64,000 nt of DNA from Cylicocyclus nassatus (lineage: Eukaryota; Nematoda; Chromadorea; Rhabditida; Strongylidae), in NCBI GenBank assembly GCA_958299035.1, contig CATQJL010000316.1, forward strand, positions 48,667,585 through 48,731,584, read 5' to 3'. This document shows positions 42,978 to 64,000 of this stretch, one piece after another; position 1 is the stretch's first letter; each line of letters begins with the position of its first letter. The position numbers were made by a program, and so were the translations under genes. The notes beneath the pieces were generated by a model. It was not told the DNA's origin and ran no database searches. It was given only the letters and a program-made list of their open reading frames with translations.

Positions 42978-43649
42978 AAGGGAACTATTACGCGGCATCT
43001 AAGCGATTGCGCAATGTTTGGACAGATATTATTCTCTTGACAAAATGATGTGGGACTTGTTTGAATTTGCATGGCCCTGAGTGGTCAGATTTGAATGATC
43101 TGAACTGCCCAAAAATGACTTCCTCGAACAAACGCCAGGAAATTCTCATATTTTTGGCTACGGATCACTTGTGCAATTCACAATCTCCCTCTTAATTCTG
43201 CCATGTAGTTGCTTGTAATTTAGAGATGGAGATTCAAGTACGTATCATACGTTGCATACATATCTAAAAAACTTGATTGTGTAGTTGGTAAGTTCAAAAT
43301 TATGGTTTATTTCATCTAAAAGTAAGATAATTTACTGTTGGAAATTGAGAAAAAATGTTCATGCTTCTAAAGACAATGAGTGCAAAGCGTTCTCGAGTGT
43401 CTGAGTCTCAGGACAGATGTACTCAATTACCAGATTACTACCTATGTACCTACCACAGCTAAGCTTAAAAATTTCAAACCTGAAAAAAAATCTTCTGAAA
43501 AGGCTATTCCTAGAAAGACATATTTGTCATTCATTACGGATTTCAAACTGCCTCCTTATGTAAATTTTGCTGCTTTTCCGTTATCCGGACCCATTTTTTC
43601 AAAAGGTTCTCATGTAATACGCTCTCTAGTCTAAAAACAATTTTTCACC
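42978..43649. other. No gene recognised
   Basis: The 84-codon frame at 43380-43634 has no recognisable feature. Confidence 0.35.
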
Positions 43650-44277
43650 TTTCTGCCACGTGTCAGAAAAAATTTGACACATTTTGGTCCATTTTGACAT
43701 GTTTTTTCGAAATCATTTCCGCTGAGGCGAAAGAACATTTGTGATCATGTAAAAGCTTTTGCGTAATCAAGTAAAACGATCTAGAACTTACTTTCGAACA
43801 TCTTGATTGCTTTCAGCAATGATTCGAAAATGTCATTCTTTTCAAACCTTTCCGGCATGCGAATTTTGCCAGGAAAAGCTGCAAATGATAACTTGAAGTA
43901 TAAATCATTGCCGCTCGTTTGGCACGTAGATGATGGAACACCCTAGCGCACTTCTCTAGTCTGGGCAAGTCTAATCTGTTCATTGGCAAAAGGATGGAGT
44001 TATTATTAGGGTGAACTGCAAAAAATGGGACAGCTTGATTTTTCAAAGATTTTTGTTTCGATCAAGAGCAGGTAGGTTGCAACTTAAACGTCGCTTACAT
44101 AACCTACTCGTATTCTGATACGCGTTAACGCTCCTTTCCCACAATTCCACGCGTGGCGCCGTGAAGAACTCGAACAGGGTTTTTTGAACATCTCTCTTAC
44201 TTGCGCTGTTAAAGCGTAAAGTCATGAAGTAATTGTCATGTGATGCAAGAGGGCTCTTCATGCTCTTTCAAGCAGTA

Positions 44278-45012
44278 CAGGGTGTCCGTAAAGTATATAC
44301 ACTGTTTGATCGTTTATATCTCCTTTCCCAAGAGGTCTTTTGCCTTGCTTCATGTACCGTTTTGTAGAGCTGGCTTCAACTTAGATTTACAGTATAGAAA
44401 GAATCACCCATCTTTCTTCATTACTGTAGGATTACGGTGGAAGCTTCAAAGAGGGTTTTGAGCCATGAAAGGCCATATTTTGCCTCAGAAAGGAAACAAA
44501 ACAGCCTGAAAACTTTTACACTAAGCTAACTAGAGTTGCTGATTCTAATTCTAAAGTTCCCAACTTATTATGATGCTTCATTGAAGAGTTATGCCGGGTA
44601 AAAGGTAGCGGCCATTTAATTTATATTTAATTTTAATTTATTTTATTTTTTTTAAATTTTTATTTAAATTTAATTTTAATTTTCATTTAATTATTTTTTT
44701 TCAATGTTCTTAGAAAGTGCGGTTACACCATCGAGAAAGCTTCGCAATCTTGTGAATAGTTCAGTATCGAACTCAGCGTCTATAAAAACCTTATTACACA
44801 AGTTTTCACATTTTTGAAAATTTTTGAAACGGCAGCTTTTTCCACAGTGACACCATATGTTTCAAGTTTCTACCGTAATCCTACAGTATTCATTCTATAC
44901 TGCAAATCTAAGTTGAAGCCAGCTCTACAAAGATACCTGAAGCAAGGCAAAAGATTTCTTGGGAAAAGAGATATTAACGATCAAACAGTGTATACATACT
45001 TTACTTACCCTG
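44278..45012. mobile_element. Mariner-like MITE, complete
   Basis: This 735-bp palindromic element starts CAGGGTGTCCGTAAAGTATA and ends TACTTTACTTACCCTG, with TA on both sides (44276-44277 and 45013-45014). The long arms share GATCGTTTATATCTC and GAGATATTAACGATC. TA duplication fits Tc1/mariner mobilisation. A/T homopolymer DNA fills the centre (about 44620-44700). Confidence 0.85.
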
Positions 45013-45014
45013 TA

Positions 45015-45508
45015 TATTGAACATGTAGGATTTCCTTTTATCTCTGTATGAAAAAAAAGCAAAATACTTGAGTAATCGCGATTTTTCGGCGCAGTGAAAA
45101 CCAAAAAAAAAGTTTCAACCTGTATCTGCCGAGGACAGACGAAATTTGAGGGAAACTGCATATGGATGATTTAGAGCGTAAAGGCTCTATGAGATGATAG
45201 CCAGATAATGTGCGTTTACTGGCAAAGAAAAATGACTCGCATCTTCGTTCCAGAATCTGATGTCCTTATCTCCTTATTTTAAGCGTTGCGGCCAGCAACC
45301 CATCGTGGGTCTGGTGACTGTACCTTCACCCGTTGTAGCAGTGTTATTTTATTTTATTTTGGAGGGTGTCACATGTTCCACTGCGCAGATACTGCTCAAA
45401 GTTTATATTTCTCGAAGTGACTGAATTTGCATTTCAGCAAGCATAAAAACTATTAAGTATGTTGAAGACCTTGTATGGGGTTATCTGAATGAGAACAATA
45501 TATTCTAA
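45015..45508. other. No gene recognised
   Basis: TTATTTTATTTTATTTT low complexity lies near 45348. Nothing coding is seen. Confidence 0.4.
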
Positions 45509-47157
<1,649 letters not shown>

Positions 47158-47413
47158 TATTTATCAAAATTGGAAAGTTCAGTCACTTCTCCTTCTTGAG
47201 AAATCTATGGTTATATTCTATGTGTACCATTTTTTACCGTTCACCCTAATATTGTAAGAAGGCTCATTTTTGATATTGTTTAATAGAACGGGGTCATTAT
47301 TGACTAAAAAAAACATTGAACTTAGGTACATCGTTAGGTTGGGCACAGACTCTTGGTAAAACCTGTCAAATATGTTGATGACATGTCAAAATCTTTTGAC
47401 ACGTGGCAGAAAG

Positions 47414-47701
47414 TTGACACTCCTTATGAGGTTAGGATCAAATATTGTACAGTGAAAGAGACAATCTTCTGTGAAAAAGGTGCGAATAATGGAAAAATAC
47501 CGACATTTACGGCTAAACAAGAGCTGTGTAAATTGTAGATTCTCCTGTTTGCTTGTGAAATGCGGTTATTTTCCAACAATTTCAGCCTATAGGTGAGCTG
47601 TAATACTTCTTTCTGTAGAATACATAATCAATACGTGTTTATCTATGTAAGTTCTGCGTAAGGATGAATTGATCGACGTTAAGCCTTTACACAACACCTA
47701 A
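47414..47701. other. No gene recognised
   Basis: Nothing supportable was seen. Confidence 0.35.
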
Positions 47702-48437
47702 TCTTATATATAAAGCTGAATGTCTGTTTGTATGTATGTCTGTCTGTCTGTCTGTCTGTCTGTATGTCTGTCTGTGTGTACGTATGTTCCGAATAGAAAA
47801 TTCCATTTCTGAACCGATCCGGACCAAACTTGGCACACATACACTTCGGGCCCCGGCGGGTGTCATAGGCTACTTTTCGTCATCGATCGATATCGATTTT
47901 ATCGATTTTTTGCAAAATTTGAGCCACGGGGCTGGGAGTTGGCACAGGGGGGTAAAGGAGCATGGGGATTCCGAATACAATATTAGTTTTTAAAATCGTG
48001 CATTACTTTTACCGATTTGATCGATTTTTTTTGCAAAGTTTGAGCTACGGGGCTGGGAGTTGGCACAGGGGGTAAGTGAGCATGGGGATTCCGAATACAA
48101 TATTAGTTTTTAAAATCGTGCATTACTTTTATCGATTTTATCGATTTTTTTGCAAAGTTTGAGCTACGGGGCTGGGATTTGGCACAGGGGGGTAATCGAG
48201 CATGATGATCATCCCGGTGGGGGTGATCAGCATGCTCGATTACACCCCTCTGCCAAATTCCAGCCCCCTAGCTCAAATTTTGCAAAAAATCGAGAAAATC
48301 GACATCAATCGATAACGAAAAGTGGACTGTGACACCCGCCGGGGCCCGAAGTGTATGTGTGCCAAGTTTGATTCGGATAGGTTAAGAAATGGAATTTTCT
48401 ATTCGGAACATACGGCGGAGCCGGGTAAGCCAGCTAG
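47702..48437 (+). mobile_element. Non-autonomous Helitron
   Basis: It starts TCTTATATATAAAGCTG after A and ends CTAG before T, the canonical A^TC...CTAG^T arrangement. A CGGC-GGA-GCCG hairpin (48413-48423) lies 10 nt before CTAG. Near the 5' end is a TCTG/TATG microsatellite. The middle has about 120-bp tandem units (AGCATGGGGATTCCGAATAC... near 47960 and 48078), and the two halves form a long inverted repeat around GAATAGAAAATTCCATTTCT. There is no Rep/helicase, so the 736-bp element depends on others. Confidence 0.92.
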
Positions 48438-48689
48438 TGAACTACTATTCTAGAGTACACATAATCAATGGGATTCACGACATAATGGCTCTTTTTTGTT
48501 TGCTATCAATAAAGCGCACAAAAAACTTGTAGCTATCAATTGTTTAACTCAAAAAACATGACTCTACTATCAAACTCCTGCATCCTCCCATAAGCAATCA
48601 TATTGCGGTGTTCATTGAGATGGGAAACGTCCGAGTCTTCCCAACTCGTATCGTCGCTGAAAATCAAAGGGTTAAAGAGTGTGAAAGTC

Positions 48690-49118
48690 CCGAAGAGTCT
48701 GGAGAGCTTTCGGGGGGGGGGGAGGAGGAGACAGATTTACTGACGAAAGCGCGTGGTTAGCCCGAAAGAAATTTTTGGTCCCTCGGTACGCCATTGCTAG
48801 CAGGATATGAACATTAGCCGGGATTACGCTGGACATGATACCTTGCTTCCAGTGGCAGACCGGGGGATGCAGGGAGGGGGGGGGGGGCAGATCCTCGAGA
48901 ATGGGAAATTTATGGAAGTTACTACATGAGGTGGAATTGTGCAAGTGATTTGTTTGTACTCAAATAATTGGAATAATTTTGAAACTCCTAAAAATCGCTT
49001 TAGGCTTGCAAGCCCCTTTTTTTGAAGTCTCGGGGTTACGGGGCCACAGAGATTTTCGCAAGCATCCCATAAATTATTTCCCCCCCCCCCCCCCTCCCCC
49101 TGCGACCGCCATTGCCTC
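48690..49118. mobile_element. Degenerate hAT-MITE relatives
   Basis: CTCGGTACGCCATTG (48782-48796) resembles a hAT-MITE right end. A second piece from CAGTGGCAGACCGGG (48851) to CTGCGACCGCCATTG (about 49113) has G/C runs inside both ends like 13741-14122. Termini are mutated and duplications not visible. Confidence 0.45.
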
Positions 49119-50926
49119 TTCCCTCTGTCTGTTATTATTATAGTACGGGAAAGCATACGACACCGCTCTGGTTCGTGCAGAACATATTGTTGATAGTGAA
49201 AAAGTTGGTCTGCCAGTGATTCTTACCTCCTCCATGAGCAGTCATAGACTTTCATAGACTTTTACAAAGCCTTGAAAATAATTCTTTTTTGGCTAGAGAC
49301 TTAATTTCTTGCACTTTCGAGCGGGTATTCCGATTGAGAAGTGACCACCAAGGACTGTTGGCACTTCCTCTCATAACTATACCTAAGCACAACAAATTAG
49401 GAAAAGACGAGACACTTCGAATCCTATGGCCAACGTTGTTCTCAAAGTGCCTAAAAATCGGGAACGCGCCGAAGCACGCGATATGTGTACTGCTCCGATC
49501 GCTTAGCTTATTGCAGGGAAGGGGAACACCTTTTTTCAAAGTATTACATTAGTGCAGGAGTAATGAGTGTTTCATCCTGGCGCGGTAAGGAGGAAATGTC
49601 GAAACATATCATTAATTAGAGCAAAGCAAGCTCCACAAAATGGTGTTATAACAGTCGCAAAAGTTCGATACACTGGAACTTTGGAAAAAGAATGCAAAAT
49701 TTATGAAAGTACGACGCACCGGTGCGTCCCATGTCTAGACGCCGTAAAATTACGATAATATTACATGAGTCTTCGGCACACGTTTGCAGACTTCAAGTCT
49801 GAACTTCAATAAGAAGACTACCTTTTGGACCAAAGGACCCATCTGATCAAAAAATTACCCAGAAGTCGGCCCCAATGGGTCTTATGTCCGAAACGGCAAA
49901 AGTCGAGAAAATGGTTTGTGTTGAATGCCCAAAATCGCATTTCTGTCCAAGAAACTCCACAAACCTTCAGTTTGATCAAAAAAGTTACATATCGCGTTAG
50001 CCATCCATATGTACACTATTTTACTTTCTGTGGCTAAAGGCTGTGAAAATAAGAACTGACATACTCTAACAAATGCGACGTTTAACTTTTCTATCATGGC
50101 TAATCCAATACCACAAATCTTTAGAGGTTTAAAATAAATTTTCAACCTTCTTCAAGCACCATTTGTAATTACTTAAAGGATTTTACACAGAATTCCCTCC
50201 CCTATCAAAGGACAAAAGATTCTACTTCCATTCAGTCTTTGCAAACTTATGATTCTTTTTGTGTCACACTTCATGTGGACCACCCCGTATTTTTGGCCTA
50301 TTCTTCTTTTTCAATTTCCGGCTACAAAAAAATAGGCAAGTGTACATATAAATGTCTTGTGATACGCATGATGAAGTCGGACGTCTTTTCAGACAGGCTT
50401 CTGATTGTTGTTAGGAAAATCTTTGGATTTTGTTTCTGCCTACGTAGATCGTCTGTTGCGACTTTTCCAATGCCATCCCCTAATCTTGATCTGCCCTATC
50501 GAATGATATGTTCCATAACCACTGCTGGATAAGCAAAGCTCATTACTTTGGCTTCGACCTAGTATTTCCTCATCCAAGGCCTGCGAAGCCACTACATCAT
50601 GACTACGGTCGGGAGTGAATTTGGAATTCGCATTTCTTGCAATAAAGTGCTGCTTCCATTGTTCAAGATAACGAAACTCTCAAGTTGGCCTTCTGAAAAC
50701 ATTCAGTTTCATTTTGGAATGAAATATTGCAGTGATCAGCAGGTTAGTCGTTGAGCGTGTTCACAAAGAAGCTCCAGATATTTGGGCACAGCCTGCTGCA
50801 CACTTGTAGTTGGAATTCGATTATGATCCTAAGATTCGCTAGTGATTTGATGTCAGATTCCTTAGAACCAAAACAAACATCAAACTGGTGATCTCTGTGA
50901 CCTGTGATTAGAGCCTTTCGTTTGAA
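49119..50926. other. No gene recognised
   Basis: Several 60-110-codon frames on both strands lack recognisable domains and splice support. Confidence 0.4.
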
Positions 50927-51190
50927 GGCAGTGTCCGAAGTCGATTTGAAATTTTGTGCTTACCCGGGCCTATTCGCTATGCTGACACTGCCACACTGGA
51001 GAGAGCAGAAGATCGCTTCGGAAGTTGGGAAGGTGACTTCAAAGGGTAGAGTAGGGAAGACCTCGCCCACCTTCTGATTGCCCTAATGAGTTAAAACCCT
51101 TTTTCGCCGTTTTCGCACTATCCAGTGTAGATTTTCGGATTCAGCAAAGCGAATATGTCCGGGTAAGCAGTAGATCCCAAAGTCGACTGT
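50927..51190. repeat. Degenerate R1 relative
   Basis: AAGGCAGTGTCCGAAG at the left and TCGCCGTTTTCGCACTATCC plus GATTTTCGGATTCA at the right resemble the R1 copies at 1.5-1.9 kb and 52.8-53.1 kb. Confidence 0.5.
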
Positions 51191-52319
51191 TCGAAGAAAC
51201 CTTGTATTACACAACCCAAAGGGTTTTTGAATCGAAAAAACTACGAGTCCGCAAAAGATGTCTCCGCAAATGTTCTACTTTATCTCTTCTTTGTCTTCCA
51301 GCATTAATGTTTATATCTCTGAATGCATGGACTATTGCTTATAAAATTTTTCACAGAATTTTTCTTGCTATCTAGCGGCACTTCACTGATTCTTGGGACT
51401 AAACTCAGTCACGTTTCAGATGCCGTCTTTGAGGTTAGGTTCTACGAGATTAGTCAAAAGATAGCTTCTGCGTGATTATATTGAAACGTAAATCTTTTTA
51501 ATTTCAAGTAGAAATCGTGAATTTAATTTTGGTTGATGATTTGAAGAGTTAACAAACTTTATTTGATTTAAATAGGAATTTTCGCATCGACCTAATATTC
51601 GGGAGCATTTCAGTTTGTCAGCAAATATTTTGATGAATTTAACCTTCTTCCATGACTTTATAGCGTTGTATTTAAAAAGAAACATTATTTCAGACTTTAA
51701 ATGACATAAAACTTTTTCCACTCTCTTGTTACCTCAAAATAGGCTACAGAACACATTCTCAAAAAAAAACGCAGTTAATAATGTGCAAAAAGGTGAAAAA
51801 TGGGCTTAGTCCCAGGCTCACCTTGCTGGGAGTAAATTGGACTTTCAAGTCCATTTAAAATGGAGGTAGATCCCATTTTTTATAAAATAAAAAAATAAAA
51901 AAGTTGATCCCATTTTGCCCCATTCTAAATGAACTTTTCGCATGATTGTTTCGCAAGCGAAAGCTCAAGTAGGGTTGAATCATTTTCATCCCACCGCTTT
52001 GCCTCGTGGTTACGATGAGTTAAGAACTTTTGGATAATACTAGCGAGAGATAAGTCCGACCAGTTTCTATCGCAAACGAATAAAATGGGGATTGAAAGTC
52101 CATTTTCCTCCATTATGAACATTCCCGGACGGACATCATTCCCGGACTGCCTATAAGAGAAAAGTTAGACTGCAACACCATGTCCAAATTCAAAACCAAG
52201 GGCTCTTAAAACAGTCCGTATTGATCTTTTTGTGCTCTCGAAGCTGCATCTTCAGAATAAGCTGGAAGAAAATCCCATTCAAGCAATACAATCTTTAGCC
52301 GGAATTTTGCCCGGCTGCT
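51191..52319. other. No gene recognised
   Basis: A+T-rich. A minus-strand 81-codon frame (51476-51721) is lysine-rich but unrecognised. Confidence 0.4.
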
Positions 52320-52758
52320 CCGGCAGTGTCCCGGCAGATTTTGCACCTCCACCTTTTTGCATGTTTCAGGTCTTTTCGCCACGTAGAATCCGAATTTGAG
52401 CTTTGAACGGGCTGAAAAGGCCGATTTTGGGGCGTTTTCCGAATTCCAGAAAAGCAGCTTGGACGAGATTTTTAATGGAAAGTTGGGGGAGGTCCTCAGA
52501 CGAAGATCCTGCCGCCTGTAATTCTTGCTTTGGATAGCATGCATCATGGGGGAGAGCGCTCGTGGGGTCCCGCGCCGAATAGGCGGGGAAGGCCGTCCAA
52601 GCGCGCGCCAGTTGGGGTTGCGCGCGCCGGTTCAAGGGCCATTTTCTCGGCCCAGGGAGAACATCACCCAGCCGGAGTGCGCCTGGAGGTCGATGGGGTG
52701 ACCAGGGACCCCACCACACGTATATCCCCCAGGACCCGAATCTGCCGGGACACTGCTT
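52320..52758. mobile_element. TTAA-type MITE, sister family, copy 2
   Basis: It matches 36189-36626 over its whole length, with the left terminal bases altered (CCGGCAGTGTCCCGG) and TTAA at 52759-52762 on the right only. Confidence 0.8.
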
Positions 52759-52762
52759 TTAA

Positions 52763-53125
52763 AGGCAGTGTCCAGGCAAGTTGGGGTTTTGGAATCTCAT
52801 TGTCAGTGCCATGCGAAAGTGGCCCTCCTCAGACAGAATATCGCGTAAGTGCGAGGCCATAACGCTCGACCTAAAAAGAAAAACGACCAAAAAGTGGGGA
52901 AACTTACGCCTTAGGGCGGGATCCTCCGAGCTGTCCGAATTCCTGCTATGCGGCAGAGTACGCATGCCGCCACAGTTAAAATGTAGAGTCCCGCAGCGAC
53001 TCTGCGTCTCTTATACCTTGGTGGGCACCGTGGAATTTCAAATTGTGCGGCTTCGAAAAACATGTCCTCGCCGTTTTTCTGCTTTCTAGTGGATTCTCGG
53101 ATTCTGATTGCAAAATCTTTTATTT
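52763..53125 (+). repeat. R1 repeat, complete copy
   Basis: It begins AGGCAGTGTCCAGGCAAG directly after the shared TTAA and matches 1521-1901 in opposite orientation. It abuts the preceding MITE head to tail. Confidence 0.65.
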
Positions 53126-54250
53126 AGTAGTAGCTACAATTAGATAGAAGTATAGGTTGTTAGCCAAAGGTTTGCTATTCGCAGTAGTCTCTATTGCCCT
53201 CCAAAGATTGTCTTGGAGAAGATTTACTTCAACTCGAAGTTAAATTGTAATGAAAAGGTCGATTTTGCACCACTACCAAGGCATGAGCATGTGCACAGAA
53301 GGGAACAGCGTATGTTCGTGAAGCGGCCTGAGGCCATGTAATCTGCCCCACCCCCACCTTCCTGTCTTGCCACCGGAAACCAGCGGAGGGTTTCTGTGGG
53401 CACAAAACTTGAGTGCGGACAGAGCAGCAAGGCGGCCGCCATTCGCGTTGTGCCTTCTGACGTGGGACCACAACCATAATAGTTTACCCCTCGCATGGAA
53501 TCAAGAGTCGACGCCTGAAGCTGCTGGACACAATGTAAATATAGTCTTTATGCTTTGCAACGAGACTTAGTGCTAGCGACATTCTTGCGGGAGCAGTTTA
53601 CACAAGTATTAGTCACTTCACAGTGAAAAGCACAGGTTTATTGTCTACCGACTCAGGAAAATGCATAAAGATTGTGTGAGCAATATCTTATCACAGGGGA
53701 CCCAAACTTAAGTGACCGCCATTCTTTCAGGACTTGAGTGAAAAATAAGATACCGCATCTAAAGGACATCAATTCTGCCTAAGGGCTCCATGCATGTCAG
53801 GAAAGGGCAACCGAGGCTCGCCTTATCCGAGCTCCTTCGCTCGATTTTGAAGCACTCGTAGATATCTGCTGAATTCTGTCGACAGCTGACATTGCCGCCG
53901 AAAGCTCGGGTTCTATCGCTCAAGACAAACACAGACTGGCGGGCGGATGCAGTGCGATCGCCGCCCTTTCTTGTGTTTTGGTTATCAGCGTATCTCTCTC
54001 TGATAAACACCAATATGATGCCATTGTGATTCTGCGAGGGCGATTACATCAAAACATGCTTGTGCAGTTGAAGTTGATTGTTGGTGTTTGCTCAAGGTGC
54101 TCGCTTATTGACTTCTTGTCTCACGCTTTCCATATTTGCAAATTGCGTGTGCATTCCATCTAGCTAAACAAAACCGTCTGATCTCAGCTTCTGTTACACT
54201 TTCGTTCCTTTCTGTTAGCAAAGTTATCTTGTAAATGTTGATAATCATTT
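53126..54250. other. Upstream of phosphoglucomutase; no gene recognised
   Basis: Overlapping frames on both strands near 53224-53496 have no recognisable domain. Confidence 0.4.
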
Positions 54251-54256
54251 TCAGGT

Positions 54257-61754
<7,498 letters not shown>

Positions 61755-61959
61755 TCGTTTTTGCCCAATATTGAATCACCAACCATTCTTTAATAGTTGC
61801 TCATTTATCATCGTGATCCCTCAAATCATTGCTATATGCTCATTTTGATAATCAGCTTTTGATAGAATAATTTCTTGCTCATTGTATGTCTGCATACTAG
61901 AGTCTTAGCTAATCTTTGGTTGATCAGCCTATAATGTAGAGAATGTGACAGAATTTTAT

Positions 61960-61965
61960 AATAAA
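61960..61965 (+). promoter_or_regulatory. Polyadenylation signal of PGM
   Basis: AATAAA lies 206 nt after the stop codon, in an A/T-rich 3' UTR. Confidence 0.7.
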
Positions 61966-62227
61966 ATTTGAACGAGTACCGGTGAATCAATGATCAGTTG
62001 GTTTCATAAATAAGATCGACCATCACTGCAAGTGTATCTGTACATACCGCATTGCCGAAGATATCTTGGGACGAACATTTTTGAGATAGCATCTGCAGGG
62101 TCAAGTTTGAATGTTCCGGGGGCCTGGCGTACTCTCTGAGTTGCTTTGCCCCAGAATTGGATGTGATCGGCCGTACTGTCGGTTTTTTCACGAAGGTTGG
62201 CTTTGTGAATGGAGATTCACTCACTAA

Positions 62228-63465
62228 ATGCTGCGCGCATCTGTTCTAGGAAGAGCAGATAATGCAGTAAGCAACGGGTACCTCGATACTCCACCATTCC
62301 CTTGTGAACCGCAGGACTACAAATTTGCATTTTCAAGGTAAACATGTTGGGTTAAGTTAAATTCATGTGGTGCAGAATGAGGTTCGATGATAATATATGC
62401 GTTTCATGTCAAATGATAAGTCTATGTAAGAGTTACGCTGCTATAATCTCATGAGATGTAGGATCAAGAAATCACTTGTGTACCTTCAGCATTGTTTTGA
62501 CTCCGACTTTTTAGTGAGCTGGTCGAAGAAGGAGATCCAGCCACGTACTCACACCAAACTCAGGCAGTTCCTATTCCACCATGTCCTTATAGAATGTGAG
62601 TTTCCTCACTTTCTAGTGCTTTGATTGAGCGCGTTAAAAATTGACTATACGCGCTTTATGTGCTGGGCCTCTTTAGAGTCAATCACGAAACCATAGTGTC
62701 ATTACATTGTTAGGTCTAATGCTGCTCCTGTGGGGGATGCACCAATCAGCGCTTGTGGAGTTTGTTCTATAACTGACTTTGGTTATCTACCTCATATTCC
62801 TTCAACGCCTTCTGTTGTGTCGAGCAACCAAACATTTAATGCCATCGAAACCATACCATGCAACGGTTATGGAAGCCTGTCTTCAAAGTACGCTCCCGAG
62901 GAGCCGGGAGCGGTTGGCAGTGATTCCTTCTCAGGTAGCGAGTATTATCAATGTTGCAAGCACAAACTTTTCTTCGCAGGCTATGCGCCTGCTCCGTCTC
63001 CATCGAATTCTTCGTCTGCAGTTTTCGTGCCTCCACCCTATGCTCCGTATCCTGTGGCTGCTGAACAACCATCGACAAGCTCAACATCGCAAGCTGTTTC
63101 AGTAGAAAATGGTACTTCGGTTGGTCTTTGGACAAAAACTTCTTTGCCTTTCTGAGCTGCTTTTCTTCTCGTAATCTAACAGAATAGTTTCCAGCAATTT
63201 GTGAAAGCCTCAGAAGGACCTACTCGTGACACTTCTCTGTCTCCGGAGACTAACCATAAAACACCTATTGCCAAGAAGATCAAAGCCCTTCCTCTGCCAA
63301 AGGTTTTGCTTATCGAAGTCAAGCCGTTTTTTTTTTCATGAAGCTTTATTTTAGGTTCCTCTGATTCATCCCGCGAAAACAAAGTCAGAAAAGTTCAAGG
63401 AATATGTTGGTGAAGTTGCTCGACTCAATGAAGAGATAGAGCGACTGCAGAAGCTGCAGGAGCAG
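62228..63465 (+). CDS. Proline-rich, coiled-coil-tailed protein, unknown function (incomplete model)
   Basis: Exons: 62228-62337, 62515-62595, 62714-62934, 62980 to 63101 or 63119, 63183-63302, 63355-63465. Phases chain over at least 255 codons. The exon-4 donor is ambiguous because two phase-0 GT sites fit. The protein is low in complexity, rich in Pro, Ser, Ala and Tyr (PPFPCEP, VPPPYAPYP), with a basic IAKKIKALPLPK stretch. It ends in a helical heptad-like segment (EYVGEVARLNEEIERLQKL). No family is recognised. It starts about 260 bp after the PGM polyadenylation signal on the same strand, so co-transcription is possible. It may end in an exon near 63535-63728 or continue past the window. 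The start ATG is the least certain part. Confidence 0.6.
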
Positions 63466-64000
63466 GTACTGGGATGTTTTGGATCACGTCCTCGATACCT
63501 TAAATATTGATTTTTCAATTACTGTGCAAGCCGGTCGAATTTTTTGGTTGCAATAGATCTAAGGAAGACCTAAGGCATACCTCGGGCGATTCGGCTTTGC
63601 CCCCTTCACGCGATCTGGCTTGCCAGATGTCTCCAAATTTATCGTGCGCAGATTCTCTAATATATAGGCGCGTAGCTTCACTAATTTTTTGCAAACCGAC
63701 CAAGTCCTGCCTTAAGAAAGCGCTCTGATAATCATGAGCTGTCGTTCCGGTACCAAATCGCGCAGCGACTGGAATCCCGTGAGGTATGCCTTAGGCCTAG
63801 GGCGATCTTAATCAGTCTTTTAATCTTCGCGTTTGTTTTATGTTTTAACGTTATGAGCGAGCGCCCACCACCCGATCGAGAGCTCATTCATAACGATGAA
63901 AGAGCATCCAATCAGATACAGGCAGGCACAAACATTCCCCTATAATGATTGTGTACCCCAGTTTTTCATCGTAACGACTGATCATCAAATTCCATCATCT
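63466..64000. other. Possible last exon, otherwise unassigned
   Basis: After GTGCAAG (63528-63534) an open frame runs to a TGA at 63726-63728 in phase 0 with the preceding exon. The acceptor is poor and the peptide has no recognisable motif. Confidence 0.3.

Noticed and set aside
42836..43072. Collagen-like GIAGIAG and PAIPAIP frames
   Set aside because: They reflect the 9-bp tandem repeat in a foldback element.

Overview
The window looks like nematode nuclear DNA. Coding sequence is sparse and split into many short exons with GT...AG introns, many of them 49-55 nt, with acceptors such as TTTTCAG. One gene belongs to the cytoplasmic tyrosine-phosphatase type expanded in nematodes, and a phosphoglucomutase starts 2 nt after a TTTTCAG acceptor. 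No rRNA, confident tRNA, CRISPR array or bacterial-style operon was found. The species could not be identified from sequence alone.

Four cellular genes are supported, all on the + strand: a small five-exon gene of unknown function (18.1-18.7 kb); a protein tyrosine phosphatase with a proline-rich N-terminus (30.9-35.8 kb, 11 exons, 470 aa); an apparently intact phosphoglucomutase (54.3-61.8 kb, 16 exons, 566 aa); and, 0.47 kb downstream of it, the 5' part of a proline-rich/coiled-coil gene that may run off the window (62.2 kb onward). The exon phases of the first three chain exactly from ATG to stop.

Most of the rest is transposable-element sequence, often nested. The largest is an intact Penelope-like reverse transcriptase ORF (8.7-11.5 kb, minus) whose GIY-YIG endonuclease precedes the RT, the permuted order of Naiad/Chlamys-type elements. 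A hammerhead-ribozyme-like core lies about 270 bp 3' of its stop codon. There is also a decayed RTE-type LINE (20.9-23.7 kb, minus), a canonical non-autonomous Helitron (47.7-48.4 kb), four Helitron/Helentron-like elements ending in a 38-nt hairpin, TTAA-flanked MITEs, hAT-type MITEs with 8-bp duplications, mariner-like MITEs with TA ends, and many long foldback elements.

Region by region: 0-1.9 kb, foldback and dispersed repeat; 1.9-7.2 kb, a five-level nest of elements; 7.3-11.8 kb, a TIR element carrying the Penelope-like element; 11.9-17.5 kb, MITEs and a Helitron-like insertion into a mariner MITE; 18.1-18.7 kb, small gene; 19-24 kb, repeats and the LINE; 25.2-26.7 kb, second TTCGAATA-armed element; 27-30 kb, repeats; 30.9-35.8 kb, phosphatase gene with transposon-filled introns; 36-53 kb, repeats including a ~960-bp CA microsatellite; 54-64 kb, phosphoglucomutase and its neighbour. 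The genes show no shared pathway. The main theme is repeated colonisation of introns and intergenic DNA by palindromic non-autonomous elements.
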